NCBI GenBank assembly: GCA_963804885.1
Contig: CAWDSF010000005.1
Coordinates: 310,001 to 374,000 of the forward strand
Direction of reading: 5' to 3'
Origin: PALSA-1004 sp963804885
GTDB lineage: Bacteria; Pseudomonadota; Gammaproteobacteria; Burkholderiales; SG8-41
DNA: 64,000 bases
Part shown: piece by piece, positions 34,276-42,143 of the stretch
Layout of the letters: every line of letters begins with the position of its first letter
How positions within the stretch are numbered: position 1 is the stretch's first letter
Program-made: the position numbers and the translations under genes
The notes under the pieces: model-generated
Told to the model about the DNA's origin: nothing
The model's input: only the letters and a program-made list of their open reading frames with translations
Database searches by the model: none

Positions 34276-35442
34276 ATGAGCATCAAAGGCAAGGCTTATA
34301 TCGTCGGCGCATACGAGCACCCTTTACGCAAGGCGCCGGACAAATCGGTCGCGCAGCTGCACGCTGAAGTGGCGAAGGGCGCGATCGAGGACGCGGGGCT
34401 CACCAAGGACGACATCGACGGCTACTTCTGCGCGGGCGACGCGCCAGGGGCGAACGCGTTCAGCATGGCCAACTACATGAACCTGAAGCTTCGTCATTTC
34501 GACACGACGGATTGCGGCGGCTCGTCGTATCTCGTTCACGTCGGTCACGCCGCCGAAGCGATCGCGCTCGGCAAATGCAACGTCGCGCTGATAACCCTTG
34601 CCGGTCGGCCGAACTCGGAAGGCAGCTCCGGCACCCAGGTGCGGGAACGCGGCTCCTACCTGCCGGACGCGCCATATGAAATTCCGTATGGCCCGGTTAC
34701 GGTCAATCTTTACGCGATGGTGGCCATGCGCCACATGCACGAATACGGCACGACCAGCGAGCAGCTCGCCTGGGTCAAGGTTGCCGCCTCGCATCACGCG
34801 CAGCACAATCCCAATGCGATGCTGAAAAACGTGGTCACGGTCGAAGAGGTCGTGAATTCTCCGATGATCTCCGATCCGCTGCATCGTCTGGACTGTTGCG
34901 TCGTCAGTGACGGCGGCGGTGCCTTAATCGTGGCGCGCCCGGAGATCGCGAAGCAGCTCAAGCGGCCGAAGGTGAAGATTATCGGCGTAGGTGAAGCGCT
35001 GAAGCACCAGATGGGCGGCAAGATCGATTTGAGCTACTCCGGCGCCCGCTGGTCGGGTAAGCGTGCCTTCGAAGAAGCCGGCGTGAAACCGACCGACATG
35101 AAATACGCGTCGATCTACGACAGCTTTACGATCACGGTCATCATGCAGCTCGAGGATCTCGGCTTCTGTAAGAAAGGCGAAGGCGGGAAATTCGTTGCCG
35201 ATGGCAATCTCATCTCCGGCATCGGCAAGCTGCCGTTCAACACCGACGGCGGCGGTCTTTGCAACAACCACCCGGCGAATCGCGGCGGCATGACTAAAGT
35301 CATCGAAGCCGTGCGCCAGCTGCGCGGCGAGGCTCATCCGAAAGTGCAGGTGAAGAATTGCGACCTTGCGCTCGCCCATGGCACGGGCGGCTCGCTCGGC
35401 CACCGGCACGGCAGCTCCACAGTGATCATGGAACGGGAGTAA
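34276..35442 (+). CDS. Thiolase-fold acetyl-CoA acetyltransferase-like protein (SCP2/lipid-transfer-type)
   Basis: 388 residues from the ATG at 34276 behind GAGGGGG. It shows thiolase-like features (AYIVGAYEHPLRKAPDKS, HVGHAAEAIALGKCNVALI, the C-terminal HGTGGSLGHRHGSSTVI) but lacks the usual acylated Cys motif; it fits the non-decarboxylating SCP2-thiolase-like proteins that occur with DUF35 partners in steroid and acyl-CoA degradation. The DUF35 gene follows four bases later. Confidence 0.88.
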   Translation: MSIKGKAYIVGAYEHPLRKAPDKSVAQLHAEVAKGAIEDAGLTKDDIDGYFCAGDAPGANAFSMANYMNLKLRHFDTTDCGGSSYLVHVGHAAEAIALGKCNVALITLAGRPNSEGSSGTQVRERGSYLPDAPYEIPYGPVTVNLYAMVAMRHMHEYGTTSEQLAWVKVAASHHAQHNPNAMLKNVVTVEEVVNSPMISDPLHRLDCCVVSDGGGALIVARPEIAKQLKRPKVKIIGVGEALKHQMGGKIDLSYSGARWSGKRAFEEAGVKPTDMKYASIYDSFTITVIMQLEDLGFCKKGEGGKFVADGNLISGIGKLPFNTDGGGLCNNHPANRGGMTKVIEAVRQLRGEAHPKVQVKNCDLALAHGTGGSLGHRHGSSTVIMERE

Positions 35443-35446
35443 GACT

Positions 35447-35848
35447 ATGGCGACGGCATATCAGGAAAGAAAAATGCGCGACACCGCGATGAACCCTGGC
35501 GACCAGGAATACTTCGACGCGGCGGCGGCGGGCAAACTCATGTTGAAGAAGTGCGGCGATTGCGGCGAGCACCATCACTTCCCGCGCGCGCTGTGCCCGT
35601 TCTGCTTCAGCGACAAGGTGCAATGGGTCCAGGCGAAAGGCACCGGCGAGATTTACAGCTACAGCGTGAGCCGCCGCGCCGGCCCCATCGTGTATTGCAT
35701 CGCCTACGTCAAGCTCGACGAGGGCGTGACGATGCTGACGAACATCGTCGATTGCGATCTCGACACGGTCAAAGTCGGGCAGAAAGTCAAAGTCACATTC
35801 AAGAAAACCGAAGGCGGCGTGTCGATGCCGGTCTTCGCGCCGGCCTGA
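35447..35848 (+). CDS. DUF35 zinc-ribbon/OB-fold acyl-CoA-associated protein
   Basis: 133 residues. N-terminal zinc ribbon (LKKCGDCGEHHHFPRALCPFC) and an OB-fold half (GTGEIYSYSVSRRAGPIVYCIAYVKLDEG). DUF35 proteins pair with SCP2-type thiolases to bind acyl-CoA substrates, as here; the gene begins 4 bases after the thiolase stop, so the pair is an operon. Confidence 0.93.
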   Translation: MATAYQERKMRDTAMNPGDQEYFDAAAAGKLMLKKCGDCGEHHHFPRALCPFCFSDKVQWVQAKGTGEIYSYSVSRRAGPIVYCIAYVKLDEGVTMLTNIVDCDLDTVKVGQKVKVTFKKTEGGVSMPVFAPA

Positions 35849-35894
35849 AGCGGCGACGTAAAGGGCGCGCCGGAATGCGACCGGCTGCGCTCGA

Positions 35895-36268
35895 TCATTT
35901 GCATGCGTAGCGCGCAGTCCCCGCGGGCCCGTGAATGTCAAAGGTCTGATTGTCGAGCACGACAAGCGTGATGTGCGTTTCGCGGTGCCGTGCATTGTTG
36001 AACCACATGCCGCCGACGCCGCCGGGTTGATCCGTAATGACTTCGAATTCCATCAGGTTGCGCTGCTCGTCGTGAAACTGGCCGTAAACGCGGTTGGTTT
36101 GCGAATAAGGCAATCGTTCGACCTGGACAACACCGCGGATCACCTTGCCTTGCCAGGTAGTCTGGCACTGGCGCTGACTGAGCAATTGCGTCCTTCCTTC
36201 CGTTGCCCATGCAGCGGCGAAAATGAAGCTCGCCGCATGAACCAGTGTCAGAGTCTTGCTTATAACAT
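35895..36268 (-). pseudogene. Exported hypothetical protein with a frame break at the start codon
   Basis: AGGAGGCGCC and an ATG at 36268 sit in the right place, but that frame stops at codon 3 (ATG TTA TAA). One base further, the frame is open: after a missing T it would read MFISKTLTLVHAASFIF and AAAWATEG, a signal peptide, then continue through a TTG at 36185 to a 96-residue body with RNLMEFEVITDQPGGVGGMWF and a terminal Cys. It is therefore a secreted protein of about 120 residues with a probable one-base deletion. No family is recognised. Confidence 0.5.
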
Positions 36269-36578
36269 GGCGCCTCCTGTCGTATGGCGGAAGCCGATCT
36301 CAATCAAGCTTACTGCCAACTTTGCGCCTCGGCTATAGGTCGAGACGCATGAACCACGTGCGTCGAAGCTCCCTTTCATATGCCGGGCGCACGCGGCTAC
36401 TGTGGCGATGGGGAGAATTCGAAATTCTCACAGTGCACTGACACGCAACAATTTAAGGTCTTACATCAGGCCGTCAGACTTCACCTGATTGCTTCCTACG
36501 CAACCTAGCGGGCACGATGCTTAGATCAACAAGGTAGAACGGCGCCAAGGGGAGGATGGTGCATTAGAGGGCATCATA
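36269..36578. other. Divergent intergenic region before the broken regulator gene
   Basis: About 310 bases between a minus-strand exported protein and a plus-strand regulator. It contains two neighbouring palindromes (36413-36440, listed separately) and otherwise nothing I can name. Confidence 0.4.
36413..36440. promoter_or_regulatory. Two adjacent palindromes upstream of the NarL-type gene
   Basis: GAGAATT-CGA-AATTCTC (36413-36429) is a perfect 7-bp inverted repeat with a 3-base centre, followed one base later by the perfect 10-bp palindrome CAGTGCACTG (36431-36440). They lie about 140 bases before the regulator start, so dimeric repressor or activator sites are plausible. Confidence 0.4.
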
Positions 36579-37207
36579 ATGACGCGTCTTCTCGTAGTCG
36601 ACGACCATGAGATCGTCAGAGCGGGAGTTAAACGCCTACTCGCTGAAGTTTCGGAATTCACTGTGGCCGGCGAGGCAGGATCAGGTGCTGACGCCGTAAA
36701 CATGGTGCGAGAATCGGACTGGGATGTCGTGCTGCTGGACATTTCGATGCCTGACATGAACGGCATTGATGCGCTCCAGCAAATCAAGCAGTGGAAACCT
36801 GAACTGCCTGTGCTGATTCTGAGCTCTCACCCGGAGGAAATTTACGCCATAAACCTGTTGCGTGCCGGCGCCGGAGGATATCTAAACAAGGTCTGCGCTC
36901 CCGCAGAACTGGCCGGCGCCATCCGTACGGTCGCGGCCGGAGGCAAGTATGTGAGTTCCTCACTGCGTCGGAAACTGGCTTCGCAGTCACGAGGCGACGG
37001 ACACAATATGCCGCATAGTGATTTGTCTCAGCGCGAATTCAGGTCTTTGCAAGCTCGCAGATGGACTGGCGCGGTCGGAAATGGCGAAAGATCTCATGCT
37101 CAGCGTAAAAACGGTTGCCAGCTACCGCGCCCGACTGCTGGAAAAGATGGGGCAGAGAACCGTGAGACTTCACGTCTTACGCGATCGAGCACGGTCTAAT
37201 ACAGTAG
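36579..37207 (+). pseudogene. NarL/FixJ-type response regulator, frame broken
   Basis: The receiver (about residues 1-120, VVLLDISMPDMNG with the Asp) is intact and begins MTRLLVVDDHEIVRAG. After DLSQREF the frame shifts: the HTH continues in the next frame as CKLADGLARSEMAKD, LMLSVKTVASYRARLLEKMG and then in the third frame as TSYAIEHGLIQ, ending at 37207. Comparison with the intact paralogue at 42144 suggests missing T bases in short T runs near 37030-37050 and one more net single-base shift near 37165. Either a decaying duplicate or a sequence error. A ribosome-like GGAGG lies 26 bases upstream. Confidence 0.7.
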
Positions 37208-37404
37208 CCTGGCACCGGCCACGGTCACCCGCACCGCGGAGAGCGCTCACGATCGGCACGCGGTCGCTCGCATCCCGCGCTGCGGGCTCGCCATTCGCAG
37301 GGTTAGGCAGCCGTAGTACGGGTCAAATCTGAGGCAGGGTTTTCAGACAGACCAGGAACTTTGGATTGCACTACGGCCGCCTAATTCGTCGCGCCTAAGT
37401 CACT

Positions 37405-37593
37405 TCAATAGGCCTTGAATAATTTCCCGCCACACCGGTCGCACTTTTGCGGTGTGGGCACAAAATGAGCGAATGCGTAATGCATCGAGCACACATGGCA
37501 TTTCCAGTTCAGGGATTCGGCAGGCCGCGACGATATTCCCGTCAAAGCCGGTAGGTCCGGTGCCTGATTCCAATGCAGTTCCACGGTGTCCAT
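37405..37593 (-). CDS. Small zinc-finger protein
   Basis: Sixty-two residues from the Met at 37593 (the frame opens at 37620). The C-terminal half has WKCHVCSMHYAFAHFVPTPQKCDRCGGKLFKA, two CxxC knuckles about 18 residues apart, a zinc ribbon. Function unknown; it may bind nucleic acid or act as a chaperone-like ribbon. It has no operon partner. Confidence 0.55.
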   Translation of the reverse strand: MDTVELHWNQAPDLPALTGISSRPAESLNWKCHVCSMHYAFAHFVPTPQKCDRCGGKLFKAY

Positions 37594-37700
37594 GAGTTGG
37601 GACGATAAAAGCAAGGTCAATAAAACTCAATCGGACGACCGCGCCCGACAAAATAGGACTATTCCGACGCTCTGCGCAAAGGCATGGTAATAATTACACA

Positions 37701-38075
37701 ATGGCAAAGGATGCGAAATCTGCGCAGCTTCGGTCGAGGAGCGGTGGGACCCTACGTGCATTCACCTATTCGACTTCTTTTCCCACAGCAAAGACCAAAC
37801 GGTTCGTCCGTTCGCACATTCTTGTTAAGATAGGTCCCATCTTGGGCTGCAATGCTCGTTGCGATGCTGGTTTTTTGCGAACGGAAAATGTCGTGCCTCC
37901 GCTGCCGTGCTTTGACTGCAAAAATGCGCTGAGATCGGAACCCGAGCAGTTGCAAAACGGCGATTGGATAGCGCATTGCGATACTTGCGGCGTTACAAAC
38001 AAGCTCACGCGCGACGACGCCCTGCCGGATAAGTTTTTGGTTTCGGGCATGATCATTAATTTCAAGCGCGATTAA
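37701..38075 (+). CDS. Small zinc-ribbon protein (start uncertain)
   Basis: The frame encodes 124 residues from ATG 37701, but the first 60 residues look non-native. A GTG at 37893 yields a compact 60-residue protein: PPLPCFDCKNALRSEPEQL, then WIAHCDTCGVTNKL, two CxxC pairs of a zinc ribbon. I think the shorter form is more likely. It ends just before the Clp-N/TIR gene, convergent. Confidence 0.5.
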   Translation: MAKDAKSAQLRSRSGGTLRAFTYSTSFPTAKTKRFVRSHILVKIGPILGCNARCDAGFLRTENVVPPLPCFDCKNALRSEPEQLQNGDWIAHCDTCGVTNKLTRDDALPDKFLVSGMIINFKRD

Positions 38076-38131
38076 AGTAAGTAGCGTCCCTCGCGCCCGC
38101 GTTGGATTTGGCCGCTCGATCTTCCGCCGAG

Positions 38132-39262
38132 CTAAGTTCTTCGCAGGTTCACTTCCCTCATTACTTCTTCCGCAATCTTGTCGTACAAGGCCTCTTGCTC
38201 GATCGGGCTCATGCCCAGCAGAGGACTGCCCGGATCGTTCGCCGCCTGAAAAGTGCTCAGGATCGGGTCGCGCCGAAAACCGCAGGGCTTGAGTATGACC
38301 GGCAGAATACGCAGGCCGCTGTGATCCGCTTTGATCAGCAGCGGCGGCAGCTCATTGTTCACGATGAAATCGGAAGCGAGAAAGTCCGCGCTGATCAGCA
38401 GAATGGCGATGACGGAGTCATCCAGATTCTTCTTCAGTTCCGCCCGCCATTTGTCCCCGGTTCTGATGCGCGTGTCCGACCAGCAAACAACGGTATTCGA
38501 TCGTTCCAGGGGTTTTAAGTGAACCAGCAATCGCTCCAGGCACCCGGTGTCGTTGTGACTGTAGGAAATGAACAGCTTGGGTTGGGCGGCCGCCCCTTTG
38601 TTCTCGGGAGCGTATGAGCGCGCCGCATCGATGGCGAAGTTCTTTAATGTCTGACCCAGGTTCGGCTCGAAAAGATCGCGTTTCTGGCCTGCATACCGAT
38701 CCTGGCCGGCGTCGCTTTTATGCACGCCGTGAGCCAGAAAGTTCTGGACGTCAAATCGGGTTACGCCCTGCTGATGCAGGAAGTAAACGGCATGACTGTC
38801 TTTTTCGCCAAATATCGCCAGCAGACAGTCGGCACCGTGCACCACCTTGCGGCCGCTCGTCTGGACGTAAAGAATGGCGCGCTGAATGACCCGCTGGAAA
38901 CCCAGCGTCGGGAGCGTGCCCTGCTCCGCCTGGTCGGCCAATATTGATGCGTTCTCGTCGATGAAAACGCTGACGCGGGACTTGAGCTCATCGAGATTCG
39001 CATTGCATGCGAGCAGCGCTTTTTTTGCCGTCGACTCATTCAGCAAACCGACGAGAAGATGCTCGACGGTTATGAATTCATGCTTGCGGCTCCGCGCGTC
39101 GACGAACAGGGAATGCAAAACGTCTTCGAGCTCCTGAGCAATGGTCGCAGGCGATTTCGGCTCGTTGAGCTCGAGCGGCGATGACTTCGGAGCATCGCCG
39201 TTGTGTTTCTTATGCCGCTTCTTTCGGTCCCTGGACGTCGAAGATTTTTCTTTAGCTGCCAT
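38132..39262 (-). CDS. ClpA N-domain fused to a TIR domain
   Basis: 376 residues. Residues 1-40 are a basic, low-complexity leader. Residues about 41-182 are a double Clp_N repeat with the ClpA sequence style: HEFITVEHLLVGLL, then FQRVIQRAILYVQTSGRK and DVQNFLAHG. Residues about 197-222 (NLGQTLKNFAIDAA) resemble the linker that introduces the first AAA+ module of ClpA, but no Walker motifs follow. Instead a TIR domain starts at about 229: KLFISYSHND, CWSDTRIRTGDKWRAEL with Glu275 in the WxxE position, AILLISADFLASDF and NNELPPLL. Domain architecture suggests a TIR NADase or signalling enzyme whose ClpA-like N-domain recruits ClpS, N-degron substrates or another adaptor; this is inference. It is last in the operon with the TAXI and zinc-ribbon genes. 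One continuous frame, so the fusion is real. Confidence 0.9.
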   Translation of the reverse strand: MAAKEKSSTSRDRKKRHKKHNGDAPKSSPLELNEPKSPATIAQELEDVLHSLFVDARSRKHEFITVEHLLVGLLNESTAKKALLACNANLDELKSRVSVFIDENASILADQAEQGTLPTLGFQRVIQRAILYVQTSGRKVVHGADCLLAIFGEKDSHAVYFLHQQGVTRFDVQNFLAHGVHKSDAGQDRYAGQKRDLFEPNLGQTLKNFAIDAARSYAPENKGAAAQPKLFISYSHNDTGCLERLLVHLKPLERSNTVVCWSDTRIRTGDKWRAELKKNLDDSVIAILLISADFLASDFIVNNELPPLLIKADHSGLRILPVILKPCGFRRDPILSTFQAANDPGSPLLGMSPIEQEALYDKIAEEVMREVNLRRT

Positions 39263-39292
39263 ATTTAAAGCGTCGTCGCAAAAGCGGGTCCC

Positions 39293-40357
39293 TCAATTGC
39301 AGAAACCGAGAATACGCTCTTCCGCCGAGCACTGCTTCGAGGGCTTCGGCACGGGCCGCGACCTCGTGCTGGCAGCGCAGGTACGAATCTGCTTTGCCGT
39401 GGGCGCGTAGTACGTCCAGCCCGGCGGCAGGTCGGACAGCCTCAGGCTTACTTCGCGCCATTTCGGATGGCCTTTCTCCTGCAGGGTCGCGAAATTCTGG
39501 CACAGCGATTTCGCGAACCGCGCGAGCTGGCTTACCGTGCCTCCCATGTTGAAATCGTAGGTGACGAGGAATGCGCCCACCGAGATTGTCGTGAAATCCT
39601 GCTGCAGGAGCTGGGGGTAACTCGCCGCGCTGATAGTCGATTGGGAATAGACCGTCAGCGGCAGCTTGCTCGACGGATGCGCGGGATCGAACTTCAGCAA
39701 TTTGATGTACTTCTGCGCTTCAGGCTTCATATTGGAAATCAATGGCGCCGGCTGGCCTGCCGCGACCACCACGACATCGACCGATTTGTCGCCTATCAGC
39801 TTGACTAGGGCGTCCTCGTTCGAGAGATAGCTTGCCTTCGCCTCCGGAATGGGCCCGTTGAACATCATGCGGTAAAGCGTATGCGTGATCAGGGCCGCGC
39901 CGCTGCCTACTACGCCGCCGTTGATCCTGGCGTCCTTAATGTCGTGAAGGTAGTTGTACGGCGCGTCCGCCCGTACGATGTAATGAATCTCGGTGTTGTA
40001 CAGCGGCAGGATTACGCGCAGCGGCTTGATGATGGCGCTCGCGTCCGCGTTGCCGGCTTTCGATCTGTCCAGGAAGGCTTGGTACACGTCTGCCTGGACT
40101 ATCGCAAATTTTACGCCTGCGTCATAGCGCAGATGCTTGATATTCGCGGCCGAGCCCGCGGTCGGCAGGACCTCCAGCGAGATGCCCGCTTCGGGCGCGA
40201 CGTATTTGGCGAGATCGGCGCCGATCGCGAAGTAGGTGCCCTTCTCGTTCGCCGTAACAATTTTGTATTCGACCTCCGCGAGGGCGACCCCTCCGTGAAG
40301 CCAAAGCGCCGCCGGTATGAGCGCGCGCAACCAGCTACCGACAATCCGTGTGGCCAC
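39293..40357 (-). CDS. TAXI-family periplasmic solute-binding protein with a C-terminal Cys-motif tail
   Basis: 354 residues starting GTG (40357) behind AGGAG with an 8-base gap. Signal peptide ending GVALA, then the TAXI fold (YKIVTANEKGTYFAIGADL, AGSAANIKHLRYDAGVKFAIVQADVYQAF). TAXI proteins feed TRAP transporters with acidic amino acids or related ligands; there is no TRAP permease in the window. After the domain comes a tail with CSAEERILGFC (Cys343 to Cys353), which shares the C-x6-L-G-[L/F]-C motif with the upstream zinc-ribbon protein. Starts one base after the upstream stop; the ClpN-TIR gene follows after 30 bases. Confidence 0.88.
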   Translation of the reverse strand: MATRIVGSWLRALIPAALWLHGGVALAEVEYKIVTANEKGTYFAIGADLAKYVAPEAGISLEVLPTAGSAANIKHLRYDAGVKFAIVQADVYQAFLDRSKAGNADASAIIKPLRVILPLYNTEIHYIVRADAPYNYLHDIKDARINGGVVGSGAALITHTLYRMMFNGPIPEAKASYLSNEDALVKLIGDKSVDVVVVAAGQPAPLISNMKPEAQKYIKLLKFDPAHPSSKLPLTVYSQSTISAASYPQLLQQDFTTISVGAFLVTYDFNMGGTVSQLARFAKSLCQNFATLQEKGHPKWREVSLRLSDLPPGWTYYAPTAKQIRTCAASTRSRPVPKPSKQCSAEERILGFCN

Positions 40358-40358
40358 T

Positions 40359-41147
40359 TTATTCTCTCCTGGAAGGTTGGTTCACAACACATAACCCAAG
40401 GGCGGCTGCCGCCTCCGTGCATCCCTGCTGGCGAGGCGGCTCTGCCCCACCCGCAGCCTTGCGCGTTTCCTCTGCCTGTGCACGCGCCGTCGGAGCGGAG
40501 GCGTCCTTCGCGCCGCACAGCCCGAGCGCCGTCATGGCCTCGGTGCACGCCTCCTGCAAAGCCGGCGGGGCCTGCCGCGATTCCGCGCCGCGACGATCCA
40601 CACGCGGCGCGTTTGCTGCCGCAGGTGCGGCCGCCTCAGGCACAACTTTGGCAGGTAAGGCCTCCGCAGGGCTGGCAGGCGGCACCGATTCGTTCAACTT
40701 GGCGGGCACGACGTCGTCGGTCGCCCCTTTCCGCTCGATCACACCGGCGGCGGCGGGTTCCCCTCGAACTCCGTCGCCGCTGCCCGCCGTGCCTGGCGCA
40801 GTCGGATCAAGCTCACTGCGCTGCGAAGGCCGCAACGCACGTTCTATCGTTTCGGGCACACTGAAAAAATAGACTTTGAATTGGGTATATGCGTAGAGGC
40901 CCAGTGCGGCGACCAGGACGAGGAGGAGACTGCCGACAGCCGTCCGGGAAGACGGACGCGAGGTGGGTTCGGGAAGGCGTGGCGCGGGCGGAGGGGACCG
41001 GACAGGGCTGGCGGTATCCAAGGGGTCGCGCATGTGCTCCGGCAACACGCCCACTTGCCCGCCGCAACCGGTGCAATACCGCGCGTCTGCCGGATTGTCG
41101 TGGCCGCAGTAAGGGCATTGAATGGGTGGCGACGCGCCGTCGTCCAT
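40359..41147 (-). CDS. Zinc-ribbon transmembrane protein with repeated Cys-motif tail
   Basis: 262 residues from the Met at 41147 (a Met at 41174 is also in frame). N-terminal zinc ribbon (CPYCGHDNPADARYCTGCGG; Cys11, 14, 25, 28), Pro-rich linker, one transmembrane helix at about 70-88 (TAVGSLLLVLVAALGLYAY), then a disordered Ala/Pro/Glu-rich periplasmic part and two copies of C-x6-L-G-L-C, CTEAMTALGLC (Cys201-211) and CTEAAAALGLC (Cys243-253). The topology (zinc ribbon in the cytoplasm, Cys motifs outside) suits a signal relay across the inner membrane. Its stop abuts the TAXI start. Confidence 0.75.
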   Translation of the reverse strand: MDDGASPPIQCPYCGHDNPADARYCTGCGGQVGVLPEHMRDPLDTASPVRSPPPAPRLPEPTSRPSSRTAVGSLLLVLVAALGLYAYTQFKVYFFSVPETIERALRPSQRSELDPTAPGTAGSGDGVRGEPAAAGVIERKGATDDVVPAKLNESVPPASPAEALPAKVVPEAAAPAAANAPRVDRRGAESRQAPPALQEACTEAMTALGLCGAKDASAPTARAQAEETRKAAGGAEPPRQQGCTEAAAALGLCVVNQPSRRE

Positions 41148-41232
41148 ACAGTCATCTTGAGCGCGGGCCTGCAAGCCGGCAATCAGGCAATGTCCGACAA
41201 AAAAGTGGGACGCTACCCTCTATGACAGATGT

Positions 41233-41553
41233 TTACGCAGGCACTCCGTCGGACCCGCAAGCGACCTCAGCTTGAGCGACCGAATTCGGGCATGGCAAGG
41301 TCGCCATGAGCAATTCATGACGCATCAAATCGCGTACTCGGTACTTGCTCAGCACGTTAAGGCTTACCAGATATGAGTTGCTCGCCGGCTCCCTGTTTAG
41401 TCCAGCGGCCAACTTATCAAGGAACTGCTTATCCAGCTGCGGCTTCGTTCGCTCGACAACCTCCACGCCGGACGCCATGTTTTCCCTGGAGACGATCACG
41501 AACCCGCAGCCCTTATCAACGACTTCATAAATCATCTGATCGGCGCAGTGCAT
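41233..41553 (-). CDS. Possible small protein upstream of the zinc-ribbon/TAXI/TIR operon
   Basis: 106 residues from the Met at 41553 (frame opens at 41574): MHCADQMIYEVVDKGCGFVIV, then VVERTKPQLDKQFLDKLAAGL, SYLVSLNVLSKYRVRDLMRHELL. The composition is protein-like and it is co-directional, ending 85 bases before the zinc-ribbon gene, but no family is recognised and no strong ribosome site is visible. If real it may be the first gene of the operon. Confidence 0.35.
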   Translation of the reverse strand: MHCADQMIYEVVDKGCGFVIVSRENMASGVEVVERTKPQLDKQFLDKLAAGLNREPASNSYLVSLNVLSKYRVRDLMRHELLMATLPCPNSVAQAEVACGSDGVPA

Positions 41554-42143
41554 GTTTTGCGGCGGGGAAAGCAATCAGGCTAAGGGTTGGATAGCGGTTC
41601 GCCTAGGGGATACGCTCCTACAATGTCCTACAAACCCGTTACCCTCTATACGTCAGGCGTATTCAATCCGTGCGCTTTCTGGACGGGTAATATTTTTGAA
41701 AACATTGAAGGCTATGCTCCGCTCGCCTGTGCGGAATTTCGTGGGGGCGCTGCCGCTTAGCCGTTTGCCATTTCATGGGTACTTTTGGAGTAGGATAAAT
41801 ACCTACAAAATGCAAATTGAATGGTAGCAAAGAATATTTACAAAGTATGCGCTGACAGTTCTCCAAGTAACGGTCACGATACCTCTACGTGAGTGACGTA
41901 TTGGGTGCAAGGCGTGAATAACGTATTTTGGTGCAAGGTTCTAATTATTAAGTAGAATACCAATCAAGTAGGCCGCCAGTCGCATTCGTCTGTCGGATTT
42001 TCGCGGTTATCTTCTCAATTCTCGTCGGCATTTACGCCGCTCAACCTCGATTCAGGCAAGAAGTGCGAGAAATGTCCTACACGGGCATGCCTCCGGCTTG
42101 GTCCAATTATTGCTAGAAACAGATGTGAAAAAAGGACAGCGCA
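41554..42143. other. AT-richer intergenic region between the operon and the NarL-type gene
   Basis: About 590 bases with visibly lower GC than the flanks and no convincing gene. It contains two copies of ACGTATT..GGTGCAAGG at 41896-41912 and 41921-41938, listed separately, and probably the promoter of the regulator at 42144. Confidence 0.45.
41896..41938. repeat. Direct repeat pair ACGTATTKKGGTGCAAGG
   Basis: ACGTATTGGGTGCAAGG (41896-41912) and ACGTATTTTGGTGCAAGG (41921-41938) start 25 bases apart. They lie about 200 bases upstream of the NarL-type regulator start and upstream of the minus-strand operon. Possible binding sites for a regulator. Confidence 0.4.
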
